DNA from: Todiramphus chloris collaris | Lineage: Eukaryota; Chordata; Aves; Coraciiformes; Alcedinidae | Direction of reading: 5' to 3' | DNA length: 64,000 nt | Assembly: GCA_025345505.1 (NCBI GenBank) | Contig: JANVCC010000130.1 | Location: 9,262,641-9,326,640 of the forward strand | Part shown: positions 36,501 to 50,240 of the stretch, in pieces | How positions within the stretch are numbered: position 1 is the first letter of the stretch | How the letters are laid out: every line of letters begins with the position of its first letter | Position numbers and translations under genes: made by a program | Notes under the pieces: model-generated | Database searches by the model: none | Seen by the model: the letters and a program-made list of their open reading frames with translations, nothing else | Told to the model about the DNA's origin: nothing

Positions 36501-39500
36501 TAATAGGGATTATAAGCTAAATGCCCATTTCATTTAAGTTAACAAAATTTGTCCTGTATAATGATGGAAACATCACACTTATGGCTTGAAAGAAAGACTG
36601 AAACTGGGAGAATCCTGGATCAAGTTAATATGACATTTAGCATGAGAGTTTTCCAGTCATTACAAGCCTTGTTTACATTTTCTTCAGATTTCCACAGACA
36701 GCTTGTCATGATAATCATGTCCACTTGAAACATAACATATTAAAATAGAGTAAATTTGAGGTTATCCATGGGCAAAAATACTATGTGAATATGTGATGGC
36801 AAACTGGATGCTTTTTATTTGATTGTTAACCCCAAAGCAACCAATCTGTTTTAACAAATACAGAAGTATGAAAACGATCAGCACCTTTTGTTTGACAGGA
36901 ACAAAGGAAATGTCAGGCCAAAGGATTAGTCTTTTGCAGAAATTTATAAGCATCTGAAAAGAAGGGTTTATAATGAATGTGCTTCTTCAACCAGAACAAG
37001 CACACTGTGACTGCAAAGCTATCATAATACAACATACTGTACCAGTGGGAAATAAACACACATCAAGAAATCTTATTATTTCTGTGACTATGCTACAACA
37101 TGAGTAATTTTAATGAGTATAACAGCAACTGCCTCCCTACAATTATTCTGCAGACATTCTTCTCATACAGAGTACAGCAGGATCCAAGCTTTGTCAAACT
37201 TCTTTGGGCCTGGAAGATATTTAAGGGAAAGAGTCCCCTAAAGTCAGCTTACAACAATACAGGTCACTACTGCCACATCCCTACAACCATTCCAGCATCT
37301 TTCAGACAAGAAACTTACACAAAAATGTGAAACTTATAAAACTGTACATAGATACAACCTATCATTTAATTTTGTTCCGTAAGTTATACTTAGCTCACTT
37401 CAAAAAGTATTAGGAACAGATTGTCAGTTGTAGTAAATAATTATAGTTCAGCTACAGCCAAAGAAGATTTTCTGATTTATGTTCTAAAAGATCTGACCTA
37501 GAGAAGAGTACAGCAGTTATCTCTCCATCCTAAGAAGGAAACTCTTTTCCCGTATCTTATGAATTAATTTTTATGTCTTCTAAAGAGTTTTATCTCCACA
37601 TAGTAAGTAACCCGCTTCCCTGATCCTGATAGTTTTATTAATTAACTTCTCATTTTAATATTTTTCTGGATTTAATTAACTTTTATGGATATTTTCATTC
37701 AAATCCCATTCTCTTCTATTATGAAAACTGTAAAATGCTTTAATGTGTGGTAACTTAGAAAGACTACATATTCATCTTTAGGTTGAAATTCAAGGAGTGC
37801 ATGGTAAACTAAAACTTGTCCCAAAATTGCTCAAGAGCTATCTCCGTAATTTAGGAGACTGAAAATAAAATAATTTATATTCCAAATACACAGTAGATTC
37901 CTAATTAAAAGCAACCCACAAAAGCAGCCACAGTGGACTTAATGAGGATCCTTCACAATCTGCTCTGCCATTTGCTTCCCCAAAAAGAGCCTGTCTTTCG
38001 ACCTGTGTCCTGAGACAGTTAATGTCCTGCCTTTATGCACTGATGCATGCACCAGAGAGTGTAAGTCTGCTGCCACATTTTGCCTCTAGCCCTCAAGTGC
38101 TATTTCATCCTACTAGAGCCTTCAAGGGTTCCGCAGGGTACAATCTGCCTCCCTGTCCTAGCTGCAATCCCTTTCTGCCCTCATTTCCACTACGACCACA
38201 GGTTTTATTTATCAGTTTGTGAGTTGCTCTTTCATGTAGCTTTAGAGTATACCATATATATCCAGTACAAATTCTTAGATTGTGAAAATGAAATATGTTG
38301 GTAGTCTAGAAAGAGTATGCCGATAACAGTATCAGCTTCACAGAAAAAAAAAAAAAATTGTAAACTTGGTGAACAGAAATCATGAAGAGTTACCAGCTTT
38401 CTTGCCCCAGAAAATGGCAGTGAGGGTCAAGAACATCTTACTTCACTTATGAGACTTTAATCTCTCTTGGGTAGGTGCCCTGAAGTAAAATCAATAGAAA
38501 ATTATACTGAACAGTATCTGCCTGCCTTGTACTCAGCACCTGCAGCTGAAACTGTTGACAATGGTTCTAGAATCCCTGCCATCACTTCAGCTGCAGAAGA
38601 GTGTGTGGGACAGGACAGTCTTGAGACTATGGCTGTGATTATGGAGGATAGCACTCCTTTCAAATCACAAATACAGAAGGACAAACGAGACCAGTATTTC
38701 TGCAAAACTGTTGGTTCAACCTGAACACTGTGCTCCAGAGAGACTTTGAATTGGCTGTGCTAGCAGGACTCCTGTATACTCAGAAAGAAGTTAAGCTAAA
38801 CAATGACTGAGCTGAGAGATTGTGTAACCTACACAGTTCCAGGTAATAAAAATAGAAAAAAATGTCTGAATTAGTGCATTTCATACACTGTGCAAGTATT
38901 CCCACGTGCTTTATGAAGTAATGAATTCAATGCCTGAACAGTCCAGTGGCTCTGAAGGCAAATCATTGCTCGGTTTATCTTCCACTCTTCTTAAAACTTG
39001 CCATGGGATCTTTAATTTCCACATGGGCAACCAAACAAATCCTTAATTTAATATGTCCTCTGAACAACCTGTCTTCTTACAGTGCAGCAGCTACCCCTAC
39101 CACCCCCAGCACTGCACTGCACAATCAGCACCAGGCATTGGCACCTTCACCTATGGTAGCAGACACAAGTAAAAGCGACCGAGCAACGTTAACATGAGAA
39201 ATCACAAGGCATGTTGACCTAGTGCCATTCTGTTTTCATTTCCACTGCGTTAGCATTAACAGAAGTTCTTGCACTTTGCACATTTTCAGTTCAAAAAGAT
39301 TTCACATTAGAACATTTGTTCTCAAATTATTGGTAGTGACCCCTCAGAAGTGCTTCATACCCTCTATCTGGGACCTAATGGTCCTCAATATCCACCACAA
39401 CCTTTTGATTCATCTTTCATCTAAAAAATCCACTTTATATGAGATCTTCTAATAATTTGGTTATATATATTCAGCAATTACTTGAATTTACAGCATAAAA

Positions 39501-41659
39501 GAGGCAATTTATAATCCCAGTAATGAGAAAGAAAGGGGTTCTGATTTGACCAGGAGAGCTGAAAATGTATTTGTACTATATCCCTGCATACCATCTCAGA
39601 CATTCAAGATATTTTGTCATATACTACTTTGAATCAGTTCTAGAATAAGCTTCTTAAATACATGGTTCAGGGGATCCATAAGTAATTTAATTGTTTCTCA
39701 GTTTGAGGGGATTTTGCTCAGAAGAATCACAATAGGGATGTGAAGCAGTTTTTCAGAGGTAATTAAGCATCACATGAAAAGTAAACATCTGAATATCCTT
39801 AAAATTTGCCTTATATATTGCTGCAAAAATTTATGCCCTTTTGCATTACTGTTTAGATTTGCAACGTCACAAAACAGAGTTGGCCAGTGACAGACGGAAA
39901 GTCTTCCACACGTGACAAGACCCAGATTTATCTGTGTTCCACCTCAGGAGTCTCACCAGAGACACGGGGAATGACGTGAGAAGCTCAGGCCTGAGGTCAG
40001 CCTTTTACTGCCTTATTCTGTTATTGCTCTTTGTATGCAAGTCACATGAGGACCTTGCAATAATTATGGAGTTTGGTCTTCAATGAAAGTATAAGCCTCC
40101 TGCTAACATTAAATGCAATAAAAGCACTAAGGTTAACTTTCTCCAAAATTTATCTACATTTTCTTCCTAAAGCCATTTTGCCTATTTACTTTGGTCACAG
40201 AAGGGGATTCTTGCATTTCTGCTAGATATCTGCTAGTACTTCATGGTTCTCATGACATAAGCATATGGTTTACCTAAGGTTATATATGAACTTCGTTTGC
40301 TATGCGTAACCTAGAGGTCAAGATAGCTGTACATGATGAAATATCACCAAAGAAAATGACTTCTTGCAAAACATTGAGTTTCTTTCAAGGCAATTAAGGA
40401 GTAAATAAGAAGCATGATGAAGAATGACAGTTGTAGTGATAACGGCAATAATATGTCAGAAAGAAATAAAACTGGCAATCTTGACTGAAGATGAATTTGA
40501 GGGACAGATAGATTTCTTTTTTTTTAATTTGCTCTTAGAACTAAAGAAAGACAATAAACTCAGACCCTGTGTGGTGCCAGAGACTAGAATCACACTTCAA
40601 ACCAATTAACTCTAGATGTGAAAAGTAGTATACATATCAAAATAAAACGTCAAAAAATGAAATTATTACTCCCCCTTTCCCATTTGGGGATAGGGAATAA
40701 TTGCGCATCTCCTGAAAAAATGATCATGAATTTTCCTTAAGTGAAATTTTCCTTTTCCCCAACTTTATCAATTATCTATTTCAGTGAAGTCCATAGGGCC
40801 TATTATGCAGCGTGGGCAAATTCAGAGGAGAATTCCCAGTGCTCCTCCCAAGATCTGCTAATTGTTGAAAATATCTGAGTTAACCACCAGGAGATGAAAC
40901 TTAATTGCTTTAAGATATTTATCCGGTCACTTTGTCACTTCATTCAATTAAAATAGCAATGCTATTTAGGCTCTGATCGTTCCCGTACATCCTTTTTTTC
41001 CATATCCTGTGCCTGAAACTGAATACAGTGATCCAAATGATGCCTTACAAGCAACAAGAGAAGGAACATCTCAGGTAGCTTGTAGCAGATACTCTTTTTC
41101 ACGTATTTACTTATGGCACTTGCCATTTTTGCACCATTGTTAACTGATGTTAAGGCTGTGTTACTCTTCATATTCCAGGTTAATGAAATGCTACCTTCCA
41201 GCCACTCATCCCCTGCTCTGCACTTTGGCAGACAATTCCTCCTAAGTGCAGATGATTGTATTTGTCCCTAATGAATTACGTATTTTTTTCCTCTAATTAG
41301 CCAAAAACATTCTGAATTTTGCCCCTGTCCTCTGATGTGCTCACAGCTCTCCCTAATTTGCTGTCCTTCTCCAATTCATATGCTCCATGCCATCACTCTA
41401 TGTATCTGTAATAAATGTAAGGATGGATTTCTGCAGAAACCTACTCGGTAATTACTCTGCAAGTATAGTTGTTCATGAACTTTCAAACTTACCTGCAGTC
41501 TAGGCTGCTTGCCTGAAATTTCTACCAGACTAAAAGGTACCTTTTGCTTCTCCTTTCAACAAAAATCTGTACCTTGTCACAGTAAGTTATGGCTCATTTT
41601 CTCTGCACCACTTGCTCTTGTCTGATACATGTGGGCTTGTCTCTTATAACCTAAATGCT
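33541..41659. other. Unique non-coding sequence, no gene seen
   Basis: This is about 8 kb without a supported gene. The longest frames (34602-34961 and 36169-36537, both + strand, 119 and 122 codons) have no recognisable domain and fall within chance length. A 14-base T run lies near 34945 and a 14-base A run at 38344-38357. A frame at 38467-38724 lacks an ATG and is discussed under findings. A cluster of ACGT-core words lies at 39863-39979. Confidence 0.55.
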
Positions 41660-41803
41660 TATGCATCAGAGGGCACATTGATCCAAATGACTTCTCCAAG
41701 GTCACAGAAGGAGTCAATGTCACCACTGCGGTTAAATTTAGGAAAGCCCAGATGTTAATCTTGCCCTCAGACCACAGCTTTCTCCATGCCCTGACTAAAG
41801 TGA
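41660..41803 (-). mobile_element. Ancient CORE-SINE (MIR-like)
   Basis: On the + strand the words 'caaatgacttctccaaggtc', then 'acagaaggagtcaatgtcac' and 'aagcccagatgttaatcttg', then 'ccctcagaccacagctttct', follow the complement of the MIR core and 5' part, whose consensus runs 'gacttgcccaaggtcacaca', 'gcgagtcagtggcagagc', 'aacccaggagtcctgactcc'. The 3' LINE-like tail is missing or unrecognisable on the left. It has the same orientation as the copies at 21.1 and 22.3 kb. Confidence 0.65.
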
Positions 41804-43830
41804 AAGTTTTCAGGAGTCTTATAAGGAATTGAAGACTGCTTGTTAGGTAGGTATGCTGCACATAGTGTGCTAAAAGATCAAATAGAAAAGAAGAAATGTA
41901 TTGAGCTTGAACATTCTGCTCAGTGCTGAGGAATTGAACACCAAACTTTTTTTTATATTTTAATATCTAAGATGAATTAAACCAAAAACTAATTACAACT
42001 GGAAGCAAGGTCTTGTCTTGAGGGATCAAGGTGTAGAAATGACCACTAAAGGCTTGTACAAGTGAAACAATAAATCCAGAGAGACCTCTTACAGGAAAGT
42101 ATTTGAGGCCAGGATTGAAATGAAAATTCTGTAGGTCAAGAACAAATGTCATAAAAGCATCAGGACATATTGATTGAACAACTGTGGAGAACATTAAAGG
42201 CAGGAAGGAAAAAATGAAACCATTCCCTGGAGGGAGTAGTAGTAACAGTTGATGTCTAGACACCTTGAGAACAATTCTGGTGCCCAGACACAGGCCTCTT
42301 ATGCCATCTTGGACATTGCATGCTGTCTCAGACATCTCCACAATGCTGACAGACATGACACAAAGCCTCTGTGAGACTGTCCTTTCTAGAGTGATAGCTG
42401 AAGCCTTACCTGGGTCTCATCCAGATCCCTAGATACCTTTCTTTGCTTCAGATGTTAGTGCAGCTTAAACTGTGAGAAGTCATGGATGCTTCATTCTGAT
42501 TAATACTGAAAATGTGAGGCTGCTTACCCAAACCTTGTGAATGAGCAAAATTCAGTAAAAAGTTTGAAGAAAACAGGAAGGTTATGAAATTTTGCTTAAA
42601 CTAGTTTTTTAATTATTGCCTTTCCAGATAGATTTAAAAACCTTGCATTCCTTCATCAAGAATCACAAACATGAAGAAAAAAAAACAGTAACAGAAGTTC
42701 TAAGAAGGCCTAGTCTTAACACACAAACAAATGCTTTTTATAAGTCAAAAAAATAATTGTCAGGAATTTATTTTTGGTCATCTCTAGCAAGATTTAAATC
42801 TTATATACTTTAGCTTTCCTCAACATCAGAATTTGGATTTGGTTTGACTTATGGCAAAGAAGTCAGCCTGTTTATTTTTTTTCCAATCTGGTTCTTCCAT
42901 TTGCAGTAAGGAAGCAGATCTTTGCACTCCAGCTTTGACTTTGCTGTAACTACAACAATCTGTGAGTGCAGTTCTCAGAGAAATTGCCTGTAGAGTACCT
43001 CTTGCTTTTTTGTTGTAAAATAGAGAAAAAAAAATAAAAAGGAGAATATACTTGTACACTGCTGCTGACATGAAAAAGGGAAAGTCAGCAGCAGTAAACT
43101 ATACACCCTGGAAACAATGTTGGTTTCCTCTTAGTTGGGCCATATTTTAACCTAGGATTAAAGTGGTTGTCAACATCTGGCCTTTTTGGAGCAAGTGTGA
43201 TTTTTTTTATTTTTCCTGCAGCTGTTTTATCTGCTCTGCAGGCAGGCTGTGCTGAAGACGTACATGTGAGAAAGAGGGAAGTGGCAGTAATTTGTTAATC
43301 AGAATTTGCTTGCAAAGCAGTTTATGCCTCTTTTTGCTGCAGAGAGCTGTTAAAAATTTGACTTTTATTCCAAGTTCCACGGACTAACATGAGCAAAACT
43401 GAAGTATTGCATGCAACAGTGATCTGCATCATGCCATTAGCAAACATTTGCTTTCACGGTGCACAAAATAACCTAGTTATTTTCTTAGGGGAAATATGTG
43501 GTTGGATTTTTACTTTGAAACGGGAATCACACCAGAAAGCATCAAAGAAAAAGGAGAAACAATGACATTTTATTATAAACTCTTAATAATTGTATATTTT
43601 TTCACTGCAACAGGAAATACAAACAAGAGGTTGTAATTTGTTGGCTTCCATATCTCCACATACCAAAAGCCCTTCACTGCATCTGTCCTCATTTCTGTAA
43701 CTGGTGTATCAGTAACAGCAAACAGCTATTCATATACTTAAAGATCTACTACTAGGAACATGTGTATGCTCCTGTAAGCTGGAATGTTGTCCTTATTGCA
43801 GATTAATCTTTATATTAGAAACAGTGAATC

Positions 43831-43864
43831 CATATATAAGGTGCATTCATATATAAGGTGCATT
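43831..43864. repeat. Perfect tandem duplication, 2 x 17 bases
   Basis: The unit 'catatataaggtgcatt' is present at 43831-43847 and repeated exactly at 43848-43864. Identity between the copies implies a recent slippage event or selection for both copies. The unit contains a TATATAA word. Confidence 0.95.
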
Positions 43865-46204
43865 AAAAACCAACCAAACAATACTCTTTCTAATCAGCCT
43901 TGCTCATACACTCATCACTACTTGGTTATAATTATTAGCTGTGATATCAAGGTAGGATTGTGATCATACCTGTGAATTCATTTCAGAAGGCAGCTATTAA
44001 TTAGAAAGCACGATGCTGTGTCTATTTATACATGGTGACTGTGGCTGGACAGTTAGCAACGATGGGGGAGGGAATCAGAAACAAATAAAGCAAGCCTAGT
44101 TTCTGTTAAAATCATCAGAAGTTTATGTGAGTAGTTACTAAAATGTAAAGACAATATGCTCAGCTGGTGGAAGTCACTGGAATTACTGCAATTTACACTA
44201 GTTGAGTATGTGGATCTATATATACCATTAAATACAGCCTTCCTGAATAGCAATAGTGATTTCCCTGTAAACTCTGCAATGTCTAACAATTAGAGCAAAA
44301 GACCATGAGTCAGACCTCCTGAGAGCTATTCTGGGCTGAGCTAGTACTGCAATTCCTGGCCTATGCATGTGCAAGGATGGGTTTCAGAAACACTGAACAC
44401 TCATGACAGTATCTGAAGTCAAGGGGGATCGAAGAGCCTGAGCATCTGTGGGAAAATCAGGTTTTCAGTTCCCTACAATTTTCTGCTGTCTGTAAATGCT
44501 GTCCTCACTGTTCTCTGCTTTATGGGGTTCACAAACTGTCCCTTTAGGCATTTTCCATGTCATTCATTCAAATCTAATTATTTATTCTAAGAAAATAACA
44601 GAAAACAATATCTGTAAATAAATTGAAAAGTGTAGATTTCACTGTAGTAAGACATCAATTAGCAGAACTGTTGTTTTTTTGTAATGACCAGTAAGAATTT
44701 AACAAATGCACACATATGTTTTCCAGAGTTCCAAGATTAAATGCTGTTTTGAAAATGCCAGAAAATATCACCCTTCTTAGGATTGATTTTGAGAGAGTAA
44801 TTTTCCCCCAAAAAAGGCCCATCAAAGCAGTTCTGACAAAATACATAGCTCAATCAGTTGGAAAACCACTACATCTTGTTGGGGCTTAAGCCTGTGCTTG
44901 TGTTTCATTCAGCAAGCAGCAGACAGCTAGCACTGATTTGCTTGGGTAGTTATTACATAATTTTCAAGTAGTTACAAAATTAACTGGTTCAGAAACAGTT
45001 TTCCTTGTTTACCCTTGGAGTCAGCAATGCTGCATCTGGGTCATGAGCGGCAGAGTATCTGGTAAAAGGAAGAAAATATAACATCTGGGAATTTCAAGAA
45101 ACTGCTGTAGAAATAATAATGATTAAAAAAATCTCTACACATATTCCCTGACAAAATTTTCTCTCTGAGCTGTTCCCTAATATTCTAATAGCCTTCTCTG
45201 CAAGTGTTTTTTTGCTTATCTTGCCATCTGATGAATACAGTGCAAATGAGATAAATTTCACAGACCGCTTCAAGGGTCATTTTTCTCATTATGTGAAAAT
45301 GTTGTGAGGTTGAGAAAAGGGAGACAGCGAGACTTCCCAGACATGATTTCTATTATAGTCTCTGCAGAACACTTATTTTCTCTATGGCTTAGGACACTTC
45401 TGTTTCTCACCTTCTAAAGGGAAAATCCAAAACCCTAATGATATCAAAGATACTTAGAGGGGCTTGGTGAATGTCAGTACAATTTACAGATACTAGAATA
45501 ACGTAAAAAAAGAACTTGCAGTTCATAGGTGATGCACTCGAAAGCAGGACCTAGGCACTGGCCTAGCATCAGGAGGAAGCCAGCACCGACACATCCAGTC
45601 AGTTCCCTCCTTTCAAATGATAAACATTATAAAGGTGTGAACATGAGCATTAAATCCATCTCCTTGGCTCACGGGTTATTGATTTTGAATACCCAGAAGG
45701 AAATCCTGCCTGAAGAAAGGTCTAGGATTTTTATCATTAATCTCAATAGAACTAAGCTTAACTCAGCCCAAGTTTCTGTGACGTCCACATGCTCCTAGTG
45801 CTGCTTGCTGCCTTCCCTTTCACCCACATATGCTGCTGAATTACAGGGGGTTAACAAGTTACCACATCAACTGAAGCACAGGACTTGATTGCCCAAAGAG
45901 TCTTAGCCTGTGGCAAATATGAAGCACTGCAACTTACTCTCTTTTTTTATTAAAGGTAAAAGTATCCCCTTTTCAAAAACTTGCTACTTTTCTTCATCGC
46001 TTGCTCTAGTTTTCTGGGAAGACTGAGGTCAAATCAGGATATCTTTTTGTACTATCACGTAAAAGACTTAGAGCTCTTTGCTGCTTCCCCTTGCTGTGCA
46101 AATGCCAAAGGTATTTTCCTGGCCCAGGTGCTATGGAAGGGGTGAAGCCAGAGAGTCAGTCTCTCCCTTTCCCTTCCATCTGCTTGGAGACACTGTACTC
46201 ACTG

Positions 46205-46225
46205 AAAAAAAAAAAAAAAAAAAAA
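46205..46225. repeat. Poly-A run
   Basis: Twenty-one A residues followed by A/G-rich sequence. No retroposed gene is visible upstream. An open frame crossing it (46078-46281) encodes a lysine run from the tract and is not a gene. Confidence 0.92.
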
Positions 46226-49200
46226 GGAAAAAGATGATGTTTAACATGTTTTTTACTTTCCTGACATCCAATCCACAATGACTTTGTAACCCTTAAATCA
46301 GAGCTAGCACTCAGTAAAAGTAAAAGCAACTCAGTGACAGATCCAGAGCAGAATTATGTGGTATTTGACCTTTCAGCAACATCTTTGTAAAACACTGCCT
46401 AGTAAAATCTATTAGGGAACAATCTTCCAGATTAGTTGCTTTGACTCTGGGCTTCTGGTTCAAGTACAAGCATAAAATGTGTTTCAGACAATGTCAGCAG
46501 TAGTCAGAGTGATATTCCGTGCACTGTGCTCACTGTTCTCAGATTACAGAGAAAGCAAAGGAGCAATTCCACATCAGGCTATCAGAGGCTTGAAAAGGTG
46601 CTGCACATTCAGACTTAACTCCTAGATATAAAACAAGTGACAAAGCAGTTTCCACTAATCCTTCACATAACCATTTCTAAAAAAATGGAACAAGTCCCTG
46701 AATGTCTACATGGAAGACAGGTCAGTGTCAGAACTGGTTTCAGTAGTTCTATTTGCAGATGTAAAATTAAGCATCCTCAGTACACAGCCTGTTCAGTCCT
46801 TTTGCTGTTTCAAGCTCTACCTTTCTCACCACCCAATTAAGTGACTATATTTCTGCCAGAAGCATAATTTTGCCAATTAAATAAGTTCTTTAGTTTATAC
46901 CGAAGGGAAGAATCAAAAGTTCTTTGCTTCATCCACACAGCTTTCACACCATGAACAGCTCTGCAGTAACAGATCCCACATTTCTGTGCCTTTCTGGTCG
47001 TGAGAGATGCCCCAGATACATTAGTAGTGCTTATAAGAACACACCTAGATATTGATAAGGTCAGCAATTGCAGGAGTTGAGAAAATGGATATATCGTGTA
47101 ATAGATCTTGGCACAAGGGGCATGCATTACTCCTTTGTAATTTTTTTTAACATCTATAAACCACCTAATATGTCTGCAGCTGTTGCTCTCAACACTAGCA
47201 ATATTTAAAAGGAGTACTCACATGAGCAGTTATGAACTCTGTCTCTCTTTAGAGAGAAATCTTTCCTTATGTGCCTGCAAGTTTTCACACAGCTCTCCAA
47301 GATAACCAAGATCCACCCTGAGTAACAGCAGCAGCAGTTTTGCCTCCAATGTGGCAAATCTCATCCTTCTTCACTTCCCTGAATTCCCCCACCAGGAGCC
47401 CCAACAGACAATCAGTTGCACAAAGGTGACCGTACCTGTCTGCAAATCCCACCAGAAATCCCCTCCTGGAACTGAAGAACAGCAGCTGGCAAAGGGGGAA
47501 AAATCAACAGAGCTATAGCCATGATATAAAGGAGGGAGCTGAATGAAGAAAGGAATAAAGGCATTGAAGGGATTTGCTCCATGCAGTGGTAATGCAGTTC
47601 AGCTGCTGTTCATTGCATTGGAAACAGCTGTCATAATATTAAGTTCATTTCAAAAGTATATAATGATTAAAACATTTTTGGTAATTAGGAGGTTCATAGA
47701 GAGGCAGTAAACCAGGTGATCTACACTGCAATTAGGACCGAAAAAGGTGGTGTTTTCTTTTACTCCCTTTTATGTAAAGCAATGATCAGACATTAGTCAG
47801 TCCTTTGATTTCACTACTAAACAGACTGTGTAAAACATTACCTACTAGGATAGGTGGATACTGGCCCCAGGAAGGGGGGATATACGTGCTATTTTCAAAG
47901 CTTAAAGGAAGTGGGCCAGAGCATCTTCAGACAGTTTAAAACTGAGCTTTTATTCTGCTGAAGGCATTAAAGCATTGCTAATATTCCCCAGTTAAGGATT
48001 TGTCTCAGTGGGTGCAAACTGAAAGTGAAATGTTGCTGAATTAGAAAAGGTACATAGAGTGTCTTTGCAAAGATGCAGATGACTGCACAAGGTGAGGAGC
48101 AGTGAAGAATAAACTCTTAGCCTAAGGCACGTTTGAAAATACTGCTTTAATATGGCTTCTCTCTGTCCATCCTGACAGATTAAACAGAGACAAAATAATG
48201 TATTTGTGGCCATATTTTTACTTGTTTTAAATACAGCTGTAAATCAAATTTTAAAACGCAGGGGAAGCAAAGCCTCTGACCAATAATGAGATTTAACTCA
48301 AAGTCTCTTCCAAACTAATTTTTTTAACTCTTCTATTTCAGAGTGATAGGAATATTATTGATAATAGAAGTTGTAAAAAAAAGTTTCCTTCATCTTGAAG
48401 TTGAATTCCAGACTCTCCTAGAAATTAAGCCTCAAGGAAAACTCAATAAGTTGTATTAGATAATGAAAAATAATAGAAGAATGCTTTATATATGAAAGTG
48501 TAGAAGTCATGTTTCTTTAAAAAAAATAAGAATCTTACTATGCTGTCTTTTTGGCAATATTCTAGAGAATATGTTTCAAACGATGTGGCTATAGTATGTC
48601 TTATCAGAGGAGCAGAGAACAGTTTGAAAATGGCTATCAATAGCGTATCAGAGTTATTGTAAGTGCATTACCACCAAACTGGGAAGATGTGTTACCTGGG
48701 AGGTGAAAGGACTTATTTAAGTCTGAATTCCTTATTTTTATTAAATTGCATAAATGAACAGACAACATGTTTACAAAATTAGAGGTGAATGACAGGCTGC
48801 AAGAGGTTGTCAACACCTGAGAGGATAGAATTCGAAATGATCTCGAGATATTATTTTAAACTTAGCACAGAAATTCAACAAAAGCAAATGATCAATATTT
48901 GAGAAGTACTAACACACAAGTAGAAATGGAGATAGCCTGCTTGGACAGAAAAATACAGGGCTTATAATGTAACCTGAACTAAACAGAAGTCAACAAAATG
49001 ATATTGTGTTAGAGAAAGGCACCATCATTCTGACCTGCGTAAGTAAAAAAAAAATTAATGGACTCCTGTCACTACTGAAGAGGCCTCAGCTAAAATATGA
49101 TGTCATCTTTGGGGCATCGTTATTACAATAGCTGTAAACAAATTGGAGGGATTCTTGAGGAGATTGAGAAGTCATATAAGCAGTTCAGCAGCCATAGCCT

Positions 49201-49491
49201 CTGAGAAAAACCAGAAAGCATCAGGTGTATTTTACTCGGGAAACAGAATTTTGAGGCTGGAGGGAAAGAAAAGTTTCTTTAAATCCATAAAGGCTGCTAT
49301 AAAGTTGTTTATGATTGATTTGTTCCCCATATTTACTTGAAAATGTATTTGTTATGGAGAAGAAAACCTGGAAGCAAACCCTTGCTGAAAACAGTTTCTT
49401 CTTTTGAATGTTTATATGCCAGAAAAGCTGAGTTAGAGCTGTTTGGGAACCAGAGAAACATTCTGAAAGTTTTTAATTTACTTTTTTTTTT

Positions 49492-49506
49492 TTTTTCATT
49501 CCTACT
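49492..49506. repeat. Poly-T run
   Basis: Fifteen consecutive T residues in otherwise unique sequence. No retroposed body was recognised on the complementary strand side. Confidence 0.9.
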
Positions 49507-50172
49507 TCTACTCCAGTGGGGATTTTCACTGAAAATCAAAACATGAAATAAAAAATTAACCCCCAATACTTTTCTAACTCTACTAGAGGTATGTGAAGTT
49601 AGAATAAAATCAAACATTATTTTAATGTATGAGAAACTAAAAAGAATAACTGGAAGTCCAAATTTTTGTCAGTCAAAAGACTGCAGTGTTGTCCTGTCAC
49701 ACTAAAAATTGTAATTCCTCTACAGTAGATAAAAATAGAAAGTGTGAGGGTAGGAGGAGCATAAAGAAATCCAACTTTTGCCTCTGGGTTTTGAAAAATA
49801 ATTGAGAGAAGCAGTTCATTCCTATTATTAGCCACTCAAGGCAGCCAAAGGCAAACATTTAGTGAACTTTGTATCAGTGAAAAATCCACTTATAACTTAC
49901 TTTGATTTTTGTTCTGTTCCCTCTCTAGGACAAGAAAATGAAAAGCTACAGCTATATCATCAAATCAAAAATTTGTGGGAATATCTGTGACAAATTGACA
50001 CATATTTGGAGATATGTTGTTTTTCTCACTTGTTTTTTTCAGACTTTCAAATACAGTTCTGTAATAAATAGAAAAGAATTTATCCAGACTATTCTTCAAA
50101 AACCACGTTCTTCTGTTTTGTTTCCATCTCTAGAAGAGAGAGAGTAACTTCCCATGAAAAATGTATCTTATC

Positions 50173-50189
50173 TATATATATATATATAT
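50173..50189. repeat. Short (TA)n microsatellite
   Basis: About eight TA units in a row. It is likely to be length-polymorphic. Confidence 0.88.
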
Positions 50190-50240
50190 GAAATTGTATA
50201 TTCCAATGAAAATGGCTTTTATGCATAAGTTTCAACACAC

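Larger units (their letters stand above)
41804..50240. other. Unique non-coding sequence, no gene seen
   Basis: No supported gene is present. The longest nearby open frame (41967-42356, - strand, 129 codons) has no recognisable domain. A perfect 17-base tandem duplication lies at 43831-43864. A 21-A run sits at 46205-46225, a 15-T run at 49492-49506, and a short (TA)n tract at 50173-50189. Confidence 0.55.

Noticed and set aside
36169-36537. 122-codon ATG-initiated open frame on the + strand
   Set aside because: It has no recognisable domain, no Kozak-strength context that stands out, and no sign of splicing or a promoter. Its length fits chance.
41967-42356. 129-codon open frame on the - strand with hydrophobic segments
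   Set aside because: The hydrophobic stretches come from T-rich codons. No family is recognised, the length fits chance, and an old SINE lies just to its left.
44286-44340. Possible MIR head in + orientation ('gagtcagacctcctgagagc')
   Set aside because: The similarity is limited to one short block and the core word does not follow.
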